From Thiorhodovibrio winogradskyi (GTDB lineage Bacteria; Pseudomonadota; Gammaproteobacteria; Chromatiales; Chromatiaceae), in contig NZ_CP121472.1 of the NCBI RefSeq assembly GCF_036208045.1, positions 248,001-312,000 of the forward strand: DNA of 64,000 bases, in the 5' to 3' direction. The translations under genes and the position numbers were made by a program. The notes under the pieces are model-generated. The model made no database searches, was not told the origin of the DNA, and saw only the letters and a list, made by a program, of their open reading frames with translations. Numbering within the stretch: the stretch's first letter is position 1; each line of letters opens with the position of its first letter. Of this stretch, positions 1-9,425 are shown piece by piece.

Positions 1-1001
1 CGGCGCAGCAAGTGCAACAGGCTCGCGAGCAGGGCGCTCACCACCAGGGCCACCAGGCTCCAGCTCAGCATCTGCTGGTGCTTGTGGCTGGCGATGCCGA
101 CCATCACCGGGCCGATCTCTTCCTCGACCATCACCGCTAGGGGCCAGTCCCGCAGAAGACGCACCGACACCATGCGCGCAGCCTCATTGCCAGACTCGAA
201 CACGCGAGAGTTCAGGCTGCCGTCGGCCTCCGCCAAGGCGACGACCTCGGGTGCGATCAGACCCACCATGCGCTGCTCGCTCGGTTGTTGCACGATCATC
301 TGTCCGTCATGGGTGGCAATGGTCACCGAGGTGCGTGCAAGCCGGTCGGCGATTGCTAGCGCCTCGGCCAACCAGTCGACATCCATGATGGCCACCACGG
401 CACCGGCGAACTGGCCCTGCTGATCAAGCACCGGACGGCTCAGGGCCAGGAAATGATGATCGGGGTAGATGCGCGAGTCCAGCAACTCGGAGAGGAGTGG
501 CTGGTCACGCGGGTCCGCGCGATGGCGGAGAAAATAGCTGCGATCAGCTACCATGGGCGGGTCGCCATCGGACGCCCAGGCACGTATGCGCCCGTCGCGG
601 TCGAGGAGCAGAAAATCAAGCAACACCGGGACCTGATCGCTGCGGGGTCGCAGTACCGCCGCCGCCATGGCCGGCCCATCGGTCATGGGGCGGATTTGGC
701 GGATCTGAATGAGCGCGCGGTCAAGCTCGGCCAGGCGCGCGAGTACCAGGGACTCTTCGGTGAGTGCCAAGCCCTCGGTGCGGGCGCGCGCACTCTGCAA
801 CAGGTGATCCGCGAAGTCGCGGGTGTCGACCAGATACTGACTGACGGCCAGACCGAGCAACAGCAGCCAGAGAAGCAGGATCGCGAGGAAGGACAGTCGT
901 TCTCCGCGCAGGCGCGGATCAGCTGTCCCGCCCCTTGCCGCCAGCGGCGGTGAGGAATAGAGTGGGGTTGCCGGGATGGATTTGGATGCTAGAGGTTCCA
1001 C
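1..1001 (-). CDS. Membrane sensor protein with periplasmic dCache-like domain (C-terminus beyond left edge)
   Basis: A continuous frame of about 333 codons runs off the left edge on the minus strand. After a short Arg-rich N-terminus it has a membrane segment (FLAILLLWLLLLGLAVSQYL). About 230 residues of Cache-type periplasmic domain follow, including the WASDGDPP and DRSYFLRHR regions. A second membrane segment (LVALVVSALLASLLHLL) lies right at the window edge. This layout is typical of extracytoplasmic ligand sensors feeding a diguanylate cyclase, histidine kinase or chemotaxis module; the output domain is not visible. The start is a GTG at 1001, a few codons after an in-frame stop, with only a weak GGG upstream, so the exact start is uncertain. 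Plus-strand frames over this region are antisense shadows. Confidence 0.75.
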   Translation of the reverse strand, partial: MEPLASKSIPATPLYSSPPLAARGGTADPRLRGERLSFLAILLLWLLLLGLAVSQYLVDTRDFADHLLQSARARTEGLALTEESLVLARLAELDRALIQIRQIRPMTDGPAMAAAVLRPRSDQVPVLLDFLLLDRDGRIRAWASDGDPPMVADRSYFLRHRADPRDQPLLSELLDSRIYPDHHFLALSRPVLDQQGQFAGAVVAIMDVDWLAEALAIADRLARTSVTIATHDGQMIVQQPSEQRMVGLIAPEVVALAEADGSLNSRVFESGNEAARMVSVRLLRDWPLAVMVEEEIGPVMVGIASHKHQQMLSWSLVALVVSALLASLLHLLR

Positions 1002-1053
1002 CCCTCGATTCTAGACCTAACCCGGACTTCGCGCTCAAGGCCAAGCGTGCACC

Positions 1054-1135
1054 AGCGATACCAAATTTCGTTATCCAGCGTCCGGTTGTTGGCCCGATTA
1101 TCTATACCAGAGCGACACCCAAATTTGGAATTGCT
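1054..1135 (-). repeat. Inverted-repeat intergenic element, copy A (82 bp)
   Basis: Read on the minus strand this begins AGCAATTCCAAATTT and ends AAATTTGGTATCGCT, so the termini are near-perfect inverted repeats (two mismatches over 15 bp). It aligns along its length with the element at 11604-11683. The first 21 bases are identical, and the core CGGGCCAACAA followed by GCTGGA and AACGAAATTTGG is shared. It lies between the malic enzyme stop and the sensor gene at the left edge. The dyad extends outward through GCGTGCACC / GGGTGCGCACGC flanks, so it may also act as a hairpin in the transcript. Confidence 0.8.
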
Positions 1136-1168
1136 GGGTGCGCACGCTGGCTTTGAGCCGAAGTCGCG

Positions 1169-2410
1169 CTAAGACATCGCGGCAACCCCGCTATCAATGG
1201 CGGCATGGGCCACGGCCTGGGGGACGCGTTCGCGCAGGCGCGGGTCGAAGGGCTTGGGGATGATGTAGTCGGGGCCGAATTCCAGTGCCTCCAACTCATA
1301 GGCTTTGAGCACCTCATCCGGCACTGATTCGCGCGCGATGCTTCGCAACGCCTCGACCGCGGCGATTTGCATCGCCTGGTTGATGCGCGAGGCACGCACA
1401 TCGAGCGCACCGCGAAAAATGAAGGGAAAACCAAGCACATTGTTGACCTGATTGGGATAATCCGAGCGGCCGGTGGCCATGATCAGATCATCGCGCACCT
1501 TGAACGCCTGGGTGGGGCGGATCTCCGGAATAGGATTGGACAGCGCGAACACAATGGGCTTGGGCGCCATGGAGGCAAGCATGGCGTCGCTGACCAGATC
1601 CGGACCAGACACGCCAATAAAGACATCGGCATCTCGCATGGCGTCAGCGAGCGTGCGCTTGTCGGTCGCGTTGGCGATCTCGGCCTTGAATGTGTTGAGA
1701 TCATCGCGGCCTGGGTGTATCACCCCTTTACGATCAAGGGTAAAGATGTTCTCGAGCCGCGCACCCAGGCTGATCAGCAGGTGAATGGCGGCGATGCCGG
1801 CGGCCCCGGCGCCGAGAATGACGATCTTGGCATCTTGTAGCGTTTTGCCCTGGAGCTCGAGTGCGTTCAGCAGACCGGCCGCGATAATGATGGCGGTGCC
1901 GTGCTGGTCGTCGTGAAAGACCGGAATGTCCAGCCGTTCGATCAGCCGCCGCTCGATGTCGAAACAATGGGGCGCGGCGATGTCCTCGAGATTGATGCCG
2001 CCGAAGGTCGGGGCGATGCGCGCGACCGTGTCGATAAAGTCATCCGGGCTGTCGGCATTGACTTCTATATCAAAGCAGTCGATGCCGGCGAAGCGCTTGA
2101 ACAGCACCGCCTTGCCTTCCATGACCGGCTTGCCGGCCAGGGAACCGACATTGCCCAGGCCCAGCACCGCGGTGCCATCGGTGATGACAGCGACCAGGTT
2201 ACCCTTGTTGGTGTAGCGATAGGCATCGGCCGGGTCGGCATGAATGCGCCGCACCGGCTCGGCCACGCCTGGGGTATAGGCCAAGGCCAGCTGGTGCTGG
2301 GTGCTGGCCGGTTTGGTGATCTCGGTGGCGATTTTGCCGGGCGTTGGCTCGGCATGATAGGCGAGTGCCTCGGCATTGAGGTCGGCGTCCTGGGCGGCGG
2401 TGTCGGTCAC
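1169..2410 (-). CDS. maeB: NADP-dependent malic enzyme, single-domain (no phosphotransacetylase tail)
   Basis: Oxidatively decarboxylates malate to pyruvate with reduction of NAD(P)+, linking the TCA cycle to pyruvate and NADPH supply. The 413-residue protein has the malic N-terminal domain (YTPGVAEPV, then [28 protein letters not shown] and the metal-binding FHDDQHGTA) and the NAD-binding domain ([12 protein letters not shown]). The family often carries a C-terminal phosphate-acetyltransferase-like domain; here the protein stops after the malic domains. The GTG at 2410 is preferred because GGAG sits 8-9 bases upstream. In-frame ATGs at 2437 and 2539 give longer products, the latter overlapping the efflux pump gene. 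The frame lies 40 bp after the pump stop on the same strand, so co-transcription is possible. Confidence 0.93.
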   Translation of the reverse strand: MTDTAAQDADLNAEALAYHAEPTPGKIATEITKPASTQHQLALAYTPGVAEPVRRIHADPADAYRYTNKGNLVAVITDGTAVLGLGNVGSLAGKPVMEGKAVLFKRFAGIDCFDIEVNADSPDDFIDTVARIAPTFGGINLEDIAAPHCFDIERRLIERLDIPVFHDDQHGTAIIIAAGLLNALELQGKTLQDAKIVILGAGAAGIAAIHLLISLGARLENIFTLDRKGVIHPGRDDLNTFKAEIANATDKRTLADAMRDADVFIGVSGPDLVSDAMLASMAPKPIVFALSNPIPEIRPTQAFKVRDDLIMATGRSDYPNQVNNVLGFPFIFRGALDVRASRINQAMQIAAVEALRSIARESVPDEVLKAYELEALEFGPDYIIPKPFDPRLRERVPQAVAHAAIDSGVAAMS

Positions 2411-2450
2411 GTTGTTATCTCCGCTGGGTGAGTGCATTGATCGGTTCCGG

Positions 2451-5400
2451 TCAGGAAGAAGCGGGTGGTATCGCGGGTGCTGGCGTCTTGGTCTTACCCA
2501 ATCCATGAAACCACTCGCGCCCGCGCTGGAAGACCACATAGAGCATGGGGATCAGGAAAATCCCCAACACCGCCGCGGCCAGCATGCCGCCGAAGACCGC
2601 CGTGCCAACACCGCGTTGACTGGCCTCGCCGGCCCCCGAGGCGGTGATCAGTGGAATCAGCCCAAGGATGAAAGCAAAGCTGGTCATCAGCACCGCGCGG
2701 ATTCTCAGATGCGAGCCATTGATGGCGGCCTCCTCGATGCCGCGCCCGGCCTTGCGTTCGGCCATGGCGAACTCGACGATCAGAATGGCGTTTTTGCTCG
2801 CCAGACCAATGAGCACCACGATGCCAACCTGGGCGTAAAGGTCATTCGGCAGGCCGGTCAGCCAGAGAGCCAGGGTGGCGCCAAGCATGCCCACGGTGAC
2901 AGACAGCAGGACCGCCGCGGGCATGGACCAGCTCTCGTAGAGCGCGACCAGAAACAGGTAGGCAAAGAGTACCGCTAGCCCCAACACCATGCTGGTCTGA
3001 CCGCCAGCCTGCTTCTCCTGGAAGGCCGTGCCCGTCCATTCGTAGCCATAGCCGGCGGGCAGGGTTTTGAGCGAGAGCGCCTCCATATCGGCGAGTGCCT
3101 GACCAGAACTGTAGCCCGGGGCCGGCTCGCCCTGGATGCTAACGCTGCGGTAGTTGTTGTAGCGTTGCAGAATCTGCGGTCCAAGCAGTAACTCCGGCGT
3201 CAACAAAGCGCGAATCGGGACCATCTGGCCCTGATTATTGCGGATATGGATCCGATAGACATCGTCGAACTGCTCGCGATCGCGCTCGTTGCCCTGAATC
3301 TGCACCTGCCAGACGCGGCCGAACTTGTTGAAGTCATTCACATAGTAGCCGCCCAATGTGGATTGCAGCGCGAGAAAAATATCACTGATGGCGACGCCGA
3401 GGGTCTGTGCTTTCTGGCGGTCGATGTGCAGAAAAATCTGCGGCGTGTCGGTGGTCCAGGTGGAAAACACCCGTTCCAATCCAGGCTCTTGATTGGCCGC
3501 GATGACCATGGCGCGCATCACCCCAGCCAGTTCCCGCGGGGTGCGACCCTGCAAGTCCTGCAACTGGTACTCAAACCCGCCACCGGTGCCCAACCCGATA
3601 ATGGGCGGCAGATTAAAGGGCATGACGCGGGCGCCGGCAATCTCGCTGGTTTTTGCCGCCATGCGCCCAATCACGGCATTCACGCCTAAATCTGGGGTTG
3701 TCCGCTCGGAGAATGGCTTGAGACGGACCACCACCAGTGCGCTATTGGACTGCACGCTGCCGTTCAGGATGCTGTAGCCAGGCACCGTCAGCAGATGTGC
3801 GATGGCCGGGTCATCCTGCATCATTTCAACGATTTGCTGGCTGATGGCGATGGTGCGATTCACCGAGGCACCCTCGGGCAGTTGCACCTCGGCCATGAAG
3901 GCGCCTTGGTCCTCTTCAGGTAAAAATCCTGTCGGCGTGTGGCTAAACAGCCAGCCAGCACCGAGACCAATGACGGCCACCATCACCAGCACCAGGGTTG
4001 CCACCCGCACCAGGCGTTTGACAATGGAGGAATAACCGTCGCGCACACCGTCAATAGCTCCCATCAGTCGCGCCATGATGCCGCCTTTGCGATGGTGCGT
4101 GGGCTTGAGCAACACCGCGCTCAAGGCTGGCGAGAGCGTCAGCGCGTTGATCGCCGAGATCAGCATGGAGAAGCTCACCACGGCGGCGAACTGCTGAAAC
4201 AATTGTCCGGTGATGCCGGGAATGAAAGCCACGGGCACGAAGACCGACAGAAGCACCAGGGTCACGGCGATGATGGGGCCGGTGATCTGTCCCATGGCTT
4301 TCTTGGCGGCGGCTCGCGGATCGAGCCCGTCTTCTTCCATGATGCGCTCGACATTCTCGACCACCACTATGGCGTCATCGACCACGATGCCGATGGCCAG
4401 CACCACGGCGAGTAGCGAAATAGTGTTGGCCGAGAAGCCGATCATCAGCAGGAAGGCGAAGGTGCCCACCAGTGCCACCGGCACCGCCACCAGCGGAATC
4501 AGGGTGGCGCGCCAACTGCCGAGGAAAATGAACACCACCAGGATGACCAGCGCGAAGGCCTCAAACAGGGTGTGAATCACATCCTCCAGGCTGGATTCAA
4601 CAAAATCCGTGGTGTCATAAACGATGGAGTAGGTCAGGTCGTCGGGGAAGTTCTGGGCGAGCTTTTCCATCGCCTGGTCAATGCCCTTGGCCACGGCCAC
4701 CGCGTTGGCGCCTGGGGCCAGGTAAATGGCCATGCCGGCGGTGTCCTTGCCATCAAGCATGGAGACACTGCTGAGCTGCTGGGAGCCCAGCTCGACCTTG
4801 GCGATATCCTTGATCAGCACCGTGGAGCCGTCGGGATTGGCGCGCACCACGATCTTCTCGAACTCACTGGTGTCGGTCAGCCGACCTTGGGTTTGCAGGC
4901 TGATCTGGAACTGCTGATCTGGGGTCATCGGTTGGGAACCGATGGTGCCCACCGCCGCCTGGACGTTTTGCGACTGAATGGCGTTGATGACATCCTGCGG
5001 CGACAGCGAGAGTGCCGTCATGCGGTCCACATCCAGCCAGATGCGCATGCTGTAATTGAGTGGGCCGAATTGATTGACCTCACCCACCCCCGGCACGCGC
5101 GCCAGGGTGTCCATGACATTGATGGTGGCGTAGTTGCTCAAGAAGAGCGCGTCATAGCTCTCCTTTGGTGAATGCAGGGCAATGACCTGGAGCATCGCGG
5201 TCGATTGCTTCTTGACCGTGATGCCCTGACGGGTGACCTCCGAAGGCAGTTGGGGCTGGGCAAGATTGACCCGGTTTTGCACGTTCACCGTGTTCATGTC
5301 CGGATCGGTGCCAAGCGCGAAGGTCACATTGAGCGAATAGCTACCGTCATTGGCGCTGGTCGACTGCATATAGAGCATGTTGTCGACGCCATTGACCTGG

Positions 5401-5603
5401 GACTCGATGGGCTGAGCGACCGAGGACTCGACCACCGAGGCGCCAGCGCCAGGGTAGGAGGCCGACACCGAAACCTGTGGTGGAACAATGTCCGGAAACT
5501 GGGCGACCGGGATTTGGGTAATGGCAATGAGGCCAGCGAGCGTCAGGACGACCGAAATGACGATCGACAGTCGTGGCCGGTCGATGAAGACGTCGGAGAT
5601 CAT
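2451..5603 (-). CDS. RND multidrug efflux pump, inner-membrane subunit (HAE1/AcrB family)
   Basis: Proton-driven trimeric transporter of the inner membrane that expels hydrophobic or amphiphilic compounds through a tripartite channel. At 1050 residues it has the normal family length. It opens with the typical N-terminus ([19 protein letters not shown]). The proton-relay Asp pair lies in [16 protein letters not shown] and the partner Lys in [14 protein letters not shown]. The two large periplasmic loops are intact (porter motifs such as [10 protein letters not shown]). Its ATG overlaps the adaptor stop in an ATGA arrangement, so adaptor and pump form a translationally coupled pair. No TolC-type outer-membrane factor lies nearby, so a channel encoded elsewhere is presumably used. 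The substrate cannot be read from the sequence. Confidence 0.95.
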   Translation of the reverse strand: MISDVFIDRPRLSIVISVVLTLAGLIAITQIPVAQFPDIVPPQVSVSASYPGAGASVVESSVAQPIESQVNGVDNMLYMQSTSANDGSYSLNVTFALGTDPDMNTVNVQNRVNLAQPQLPSEVTRQGITVKKQSTAMLQVIALHSPKESYDALFLSNYATINVMDTLARVPGVGEVNQFGPLNYSMRIWLDVDRMTALSLSPQDVINAIQSQNVQAAVGTIGSQPMTPDQQFQISLQTQGRLTDTSEFEKIVVRANPDGSTVLIKDIAKVELGSQQLSSVSMLDGKDTAGMAIYLAPGANAVAVAKGIDQAMEKLAQNFPDDLTYSIVYDTTDFVESSLEDVIHTLFEAFALVILVVFIFLGSWRATLIPLVAVPVALVGTFAFLLMIGFSANTISLLAVVLAIGIVVDDAIVVVENVERIMEEDGLDPRAAAKKAMGQITGPIIAVTLVLLSVFVPVAFIPGITGQLFQQFAAVVSFSMLISAINALTLSPALSAVLLKPTHHRKGGIMARLMGAIDGVRDGYSSIVKRLVRVATLVLVMVAVIGLGAGWLFSHTPTGFLPEEDQGAFMAEVQLPEGASVNRTIAISQQIVEMMQDDPAIAHLLTVPGYSILNGSVQSNSALVVVRLKPFSERTTPDLGVNAVIGRMAAKTSEIAGARVMPFNLPPIIGLGTGGGFEYQLQDLQGRTPRELAGVMRAMVIAANQEPGLERVFSTWTTDTPQIFLHIDRQKAQTLGVAISDIFLALQSTLGGYYVNDFNKFGRVWQVQIQGNERDREQFDDVYRIHIRNNQGQMVPIRALLTPELLLGPQILQRYNNYRSVSIQGEPAPGYSSGQALADMEALSLKTLPAGYGYEWTGTAFQEKQAGGQTSMVLGLAVLFAYLFLVALYESWSMPAAVLLSVTVGMLGATLALWLTGLPNDLYAQVGIVVLIGLASKNAILIVEFAMAERKAGRGIEEAAINGSHLRIRAVLMTSFAFILGLIPLITASGAGEASQRGVGTAVFGGMLAAAVLGIFLIPMLYVVFQRGREWFHGLGKTKTPAPAIPPASS

Positions 5604-7081
5604 AGGGCGTTGGCCTCGCTGTTTTGCTCGCGTTCGGCCTGGCCATCCTGCTTGCCCTGGTCGTCCTGCTTGTTCTGATTGTTCTGGGTCTCCTGATCCT
5701 GCTTGTCATCGGCATCCTTGGCGCTGTCGGTTTGGGCGTCGCTATCGCCAGCTGTCGCATTCAGGGTGCCGACAGATGGCTTGGATGCTCCGGTAGTCGC
5801 CGGCTTGGATGCGTCCTTGGGTGCGCCCTTGGATGCATCACCACCAGCATCTTGATTGGCATCAGCACCGGTCTCGGCAAAGCCGCTGTTATCCAGCGCC
5901 CGCGGCGGACTGGCCTTTACCGGCTGGCCGGGGCGAACCTTCTGAATCCCCTCGACGATCACCAACTCGCCTTCCTTCAGGCCCTTGGTTACCGCGACAT
6001 TCGCGCCCTTGGTCGGGCCAGTCTGGATGCGACGCACCTGCGCCTTATTGTCCTGATCGACCACAAAGATGTAGATCCCCTGTTGATCGACCTGGAGCGC
6101 GGCCTGAGGCACCACGACCGACGCATCCGGATCTCCCAGCGCCAGCTTCAGATTCACGAACTGCCCATCAATCAGTATCCCATCCGGATTGGCGATCTCG
6201 GCACGCAGAGTAACGGAGTCCGTTGTCTCGTTGGTGGTGACATCGACAAAATTCAGCTGGCCAGAGTGCTCGTATTGGTTGCCGTCGGGTAGCTCGACCA
6301 AGACTTTAATCTGCTCGGGATTTCCGCCTCTGTTCTCGATCTCGCGGCGCGCTTCGAGCAGTTCGCGCTGGGTCACCGGGAACTGTACATAGATGGGGTT
6401 CTGGCTAACCAGGGTCGCCAAGGGGCCGGATGACGGGCTCACCAGATTGCCGACGGTGTAATTGGCAAGACCAATGCGCCCGGCAACCGGGGCGGTGATC
6501 TGGGTGTAGCCCAGATTCAACTCCGCCGCGTTAAGCGCCGCCTGTGCTTGCTGAATACTGGCCTGGGCGACAGATTCGGCGGCCTGGAGTTCATCGACCT
6601 TGGATTGGGCGATATTCTTGCTTGCCAGCAGTTCCTGCCCGCGCTTGAGCTGCGCGCTGGCATTGAGCTCGCTCGCCTTGGCCGAGGCGACATCGGCTAG
6701 GCGCTGCTCAACGATGGCTTCGTACTGATCCGGTTCGATCAGGAAGAGCACCTGGTTTTTCTCGACCCGGTCGCCTTCCTTGAAACGGCGTTCTTTCAGA
6801 AAGCCCTCGACGCGGGCGCGCAGTTCCACCTTATTGATTGCCACCACGCGGCCGACGAAATCCGCCTCATCCTCGACCAGCTCGGTTGTGGCGGCTTGCG
6901 CCACCACTGAAGGGGGTGCGGTGGCGGTTGGAGGTGCTTCGGGCTTGCCGCAACCGCCGAGCACCAGACCCAAGAGCACGGCTGCCGGAAGGAGACGCCA
7001 GCGCGACCGAGGGTGATGGTGCCGGAGCATCGCGACCGGCGTGATGGTGGGACAATCCGTCGCGCGAGCTGCTTGCCGCAT
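5600..7081 (-). CDS. RND efflux periplasmic adaptor lipoprotein with long polar C-terminal tail
   Basis: Membrane-fusion subunit linking the RND pump to an outer-membrane channel. A signal peptide with lipobox LGGC (Cys44) predicts a lipid-anchored periplasmic protein. It then has the barrel/lipoyl half-motif ([20 protein letters not shown]), an alpha-hairpin rich in Ala, Gln and Leu, the second lipoyl half ([11 protein letters not shown]) and the beta-barrel ([13 protein letters not shown]). The last ~85 residues are a low-complexity Asp/Gln/Asn/Lys/Ser tail that AcrA/MexA-type proteins lack. The ATG at 7081 has GAGG seven bases upstream; an internal ATG at 7030 would give a shorter signal peptide but has no Shine-Dalgarno sequence. 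The stop overlaps the pump start. No local repressor gene (TetR or MarR) is present. Confidence 0.93.
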   Translation of the reverse strand: MRQAARATDCPTITPVAMLRHHHPRSRWRLLPAAVLLGLVLGGCGKPEAPPTATAPPSVVAQAATTELVEDEADFVGRVVAINKVELRARVEGFLKERRFKEGDRVEKNQVLFLIEPDQYEAIVEQRLADVASAKASELNASAQLKRGQELLASKNIAQSKVDELQAAESVAQASIQQAQAALNAAELNLGYTQITAPVAGRIGLANYTVGNLVSPSSGPLATLVSQNPIYVQFPVTQRELLEARREIENRGGNPEQIKVLVELPDGNQYEHSGQLNFVDVTTNETTDSVTLRAEIANPDGILIDGQFVNLKLALGDPDASVVVPQAALQVDQQGIYIFVVDQDNKAQVRRIQTGPTKGANVAVTKGLKEGELVIVEGIQKVRPGQPVKASPPRALDNSGFAETGADANQDAGGDASKGAPKDASKPATTGASKPSVGTLNATAGDSDAQTDSAKDADDKQDQETQNNQNKQDDQGKQDGQAEREQNSEANAL

Positions 7082-7234
7082 CGGTAAACCTCATGATGGT
7101 CGCTCAAAGCCAAACTGCGGTGGCCTCGAGTACAGCCGAGATCACCCCAGACGATCAGAAAGGCGCTATGCTAAAGTAAATCGCGGCTGGATGCCCGTGG
7201 TTGTTCGCACTTGTCGGCGCTGGCGGCGACCTGC

Positions 7235-9295
7235 TCAGTTGCTCTGTCGGCGCCACAGATGCACCTGGTTGCGTCCGGCGGCCTTGGCGGCATACAAGGC
7301 CTCGTCGGCGCGATCAATCCAGGTCTGCTCGTCAAGGTCGTTGTCATCCATGGCCACGCCAAAACTCGCGGTCACCTGACCGACGGCGGGAAACCCTGTC
7401 TTGAGCAAGCGCGCGCGCAGGCGTTCGGCCAGCTGCAGGGCGCCCTGGGTGTCGGTGTCAGGCAGCAGAATCAAAAACTCTTCCCCGCCCCAGCGCGCGA
7501 TGCGATCAGTGGTGCGCAGGCCCGCATTCAGGCTGTCCACCACGGCACGCAGAACCCGGTCGCCTTCAGGGTGGCCGAAGCGATCATTGATGGTCTTGAA
7601 GTGATCCACATCCAGCATGATGAGGGCCGAGGGGGCGCTGTCTCGATGGCGCCGATGCTTGAGCTGACGAATCACCTTGAGCAGGCTGTCCCGATTCGGG
7701 ATGCCGGTGAGTGAATCATGGTTGGCGCGATGTTCCAGCGCCTCCATCAGGCGCCTGGCGTCGGTCACGTCATGGATAATCAGCAAGAGCACCTCGCCAC
7801 TGCTTGTGGTCATACGCCGCACCTTGGCCTCGCCGATAAAATGGCTCCCCTCGGCCAGGCGCAGGCGCACCTCGAAGCTTTCATTCGGCGCGATGTAACG
7901 CCCGGCGCGTGCTTGCGCCAGCGGTCCGTTGGTCTCCAGTCCCAGGCTGATCAGCGTCTGGCCGAGGACCTCGCTACGGGTTCTGGCCAGGACACTCAGC
8001 AAGGCGTCATTGGCCTCGATCAGACACAGGCTCACCGCATCCAATAGCGCCATGGGGCTGGGGTTTTCGTCGAAGGCAGTGCGAAAATTGCGCTCGGCGC
8101 GGGCTAGGTCGGTCATGTCGCGGGCCACCTCCACCACCCCGGTGAGGCGGCGCTGGCCCTGCTCCTCGGCATAGGCCGGAAAGGAACGCACTAGGCATTC
8201 GCGCCCATCGGCCAGCGTCTGGCGCGACTCCGACGGTTGTCCGGTGGCGAAGGTCTCGATCACCGGACAACCGGCACAAGGTTGGTCGCGATGCTGGATC
8301 AGCTGATGACAGTACTGACCAACCAGAGCCTCGGGCGCGCGGGAAAACTGACGACCATAGGCGGCGTTGGACCAGGTCACGCGCATGTCAGGCGCGGCGA
8401 AGAAGCACACCAAATCGGTGATGCTGCCGAGGATCAGCGCTTTCTCCAGGGTGCTTTGGTGTTGCTCGGTCACATCGGCCAGGGTCATGACCAGACCGCT
8501 CACCTCGCCACTGTTGTCATGCACGGGTTGCAGGCCAATATCCCAATAAGTGATGCCGCGCTCCGGCTGATCCGGATGCCGGAAGGGACGGGCATGCTCC
8601 AGATAGGGCTCGCCGGTGCGGATGACGCGCTGGAACAGCGCCTGATTTTCCCGATGCGGATACAGCTCGAAGTGATTGCGCCCGACATAGTCCCCCGGCT
8701 GGCGCTGACCATAACGCGCGTAAGCCTCGTTGACGCGGATGAAGTTGAATGCCCGGTCGAGATAAGCGATGCCGGCGACACCCTGGGCGAAAAAGCGCTC
8801 TTGCAGTTCCAGGCTGTCGCGCAGCGCGCTTTCGCTGTCGTGTCGCGCGGTCACATCATGCGCCACCACCATGACGCCGATGCGGCGTCCCTGGTGCATC
8901 AGCGGATTGCGCTTGAGGCTGATCCAGCGGCGCTGGCCCTTGAGTTCAATCAAGCGCTCTTCTTCGAGCGACACCCCGGTGTCGAGCACCTGACGGTCGC
9001 CCTCAATCAGATCGCGCGCCAAGGGCGCCGGCAAAAAATCAGACAGCAAAAGCCCCTGCAGTGAGGGCGCGGGCCGACCGAGCCAGTCACCCAGCGCGCG
9101 GTTGGCGAAGCGCAGACGCAGATCGGCATCCATCACCGCGATTGCATCGGTGGCGGCATCGAGGGCCGCGTGCATCCAGTCAGTACCCTGCCAGTCGGAG
9201 GCGCGCACCCGGCTGCCGGCCGTCTTGCCGCCGCTAAGAGGTTTGATTCCTGATGCTTCTTCGGTCGCGCCCTTGGCGCTAACCGCCTGTCGCAT
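7235..9295 (-). CDS. Four-PAS diguanylate cyclase
   Basis: Predicted cytoplasmic sensor that makes cyclic di-GMP from two GTP. The 686 residues contain four PAS-like repeats, roughly residues 45-165, 175-295, 295-410 and 412-525. PAS1 ends AHDVTARHD, PAS2 LADVTEQH, PAS3 ARDMTDLARAE and PAS4 IHDVTDARR. A C-terminal GGDEF domain follows (DSLTGIPNRDSL). Its active-site motif is GGEEF, so it should be catalytic. An RxxD product-inhibition site (RTTD) lies five residues before it. No membrane segment is visible. PAS3 holds a Cys pair (PCAGCPVIE) that could bind metal or respond to redox, which is speculative. It lies 153 bp upstream of the efflux adaptor on the same strand and is divergent from the radical SAM gene at 9426. 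Confidence 0.93.
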   Translation of the reverse strand: MRQAVSAKGATEEASGIKPLSGGKTAGSRVRASDWQGTDWMHAALDAATDAIAVMDADLRLRFANRALGDWLGRPAPSLQGLLLSDFLPAPLARDLIEGDRQVLDTGVSLEEERLIELKGQRRWISLKRNPLMHQGRRIGVMVVAHDVTARHDSESALRDSLELQERFFAQGVAGIAYLDRAFNFIRVNEAYARYGQRQPGDYVGRNHFELYPHRENQALFQRVIRTGEPYLEHARPFRHPDQPERGITYWDIGLQPVHDNSGEVSGLVMTLADVTEQHQSTLEKALILGSITDLVCFFAAPDMRVTWSNAAYGRQFSRAPEALVGQYCHQLIQHRDQPCAGCPVIETFATGQPSESRQTLADGRECLVRSFPAYAEEQGQRRLTGVVEVARDMTDLARAERNFRTAFDENPSPMALLDAVSLCLIEANDALLSVLARTRSEVLGQTLISLGLETNGPLAQARAGRYIAPNESFEVRLRLAEGSHFIGEAKVRRMTTSSGEVLLLIIHDVTDARRLMEALEHRANHDSLTGIPNRDSLLKVIRQLKHRRHRDSAPSALIMLDVDHFKTINDRFGHPEGDRVLRAVVDSLNAGLRTTDRIARWGGEEFLILLPDTDTQGALQLAERLRARLLKTGFPAVGQVTASFGVAMDDNDLDEQTWIDRADEALYAAKAAGRNQVHLWRRQSN

Positions 9296-9425
9296 GTTTA
9301 CAATCTCGAGTGGGTGGGGAGCGAGATCACGCTGGTCGCGGGTGATCGGCCGCGAACGCGAAGCGCGGAATAACCGGTTATCCTAATCGAAAGGGCACGC
9401 CGATGCCTCCCATTTTGACCAATGG

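Noticed and set aside
82-1156. Several plus-strand open frames at the left edge
   Set aside because: They are antisense to a continuous minus-strand Cache-domain sensor with two membrane segments; the plus-strand translations look compositionally random.
8237-9064. A 275-codon plus-strand open frame opposite the diguanylate cyclase
   Set aside because: It is antisense to clear PAS domains and has no domain of its own.
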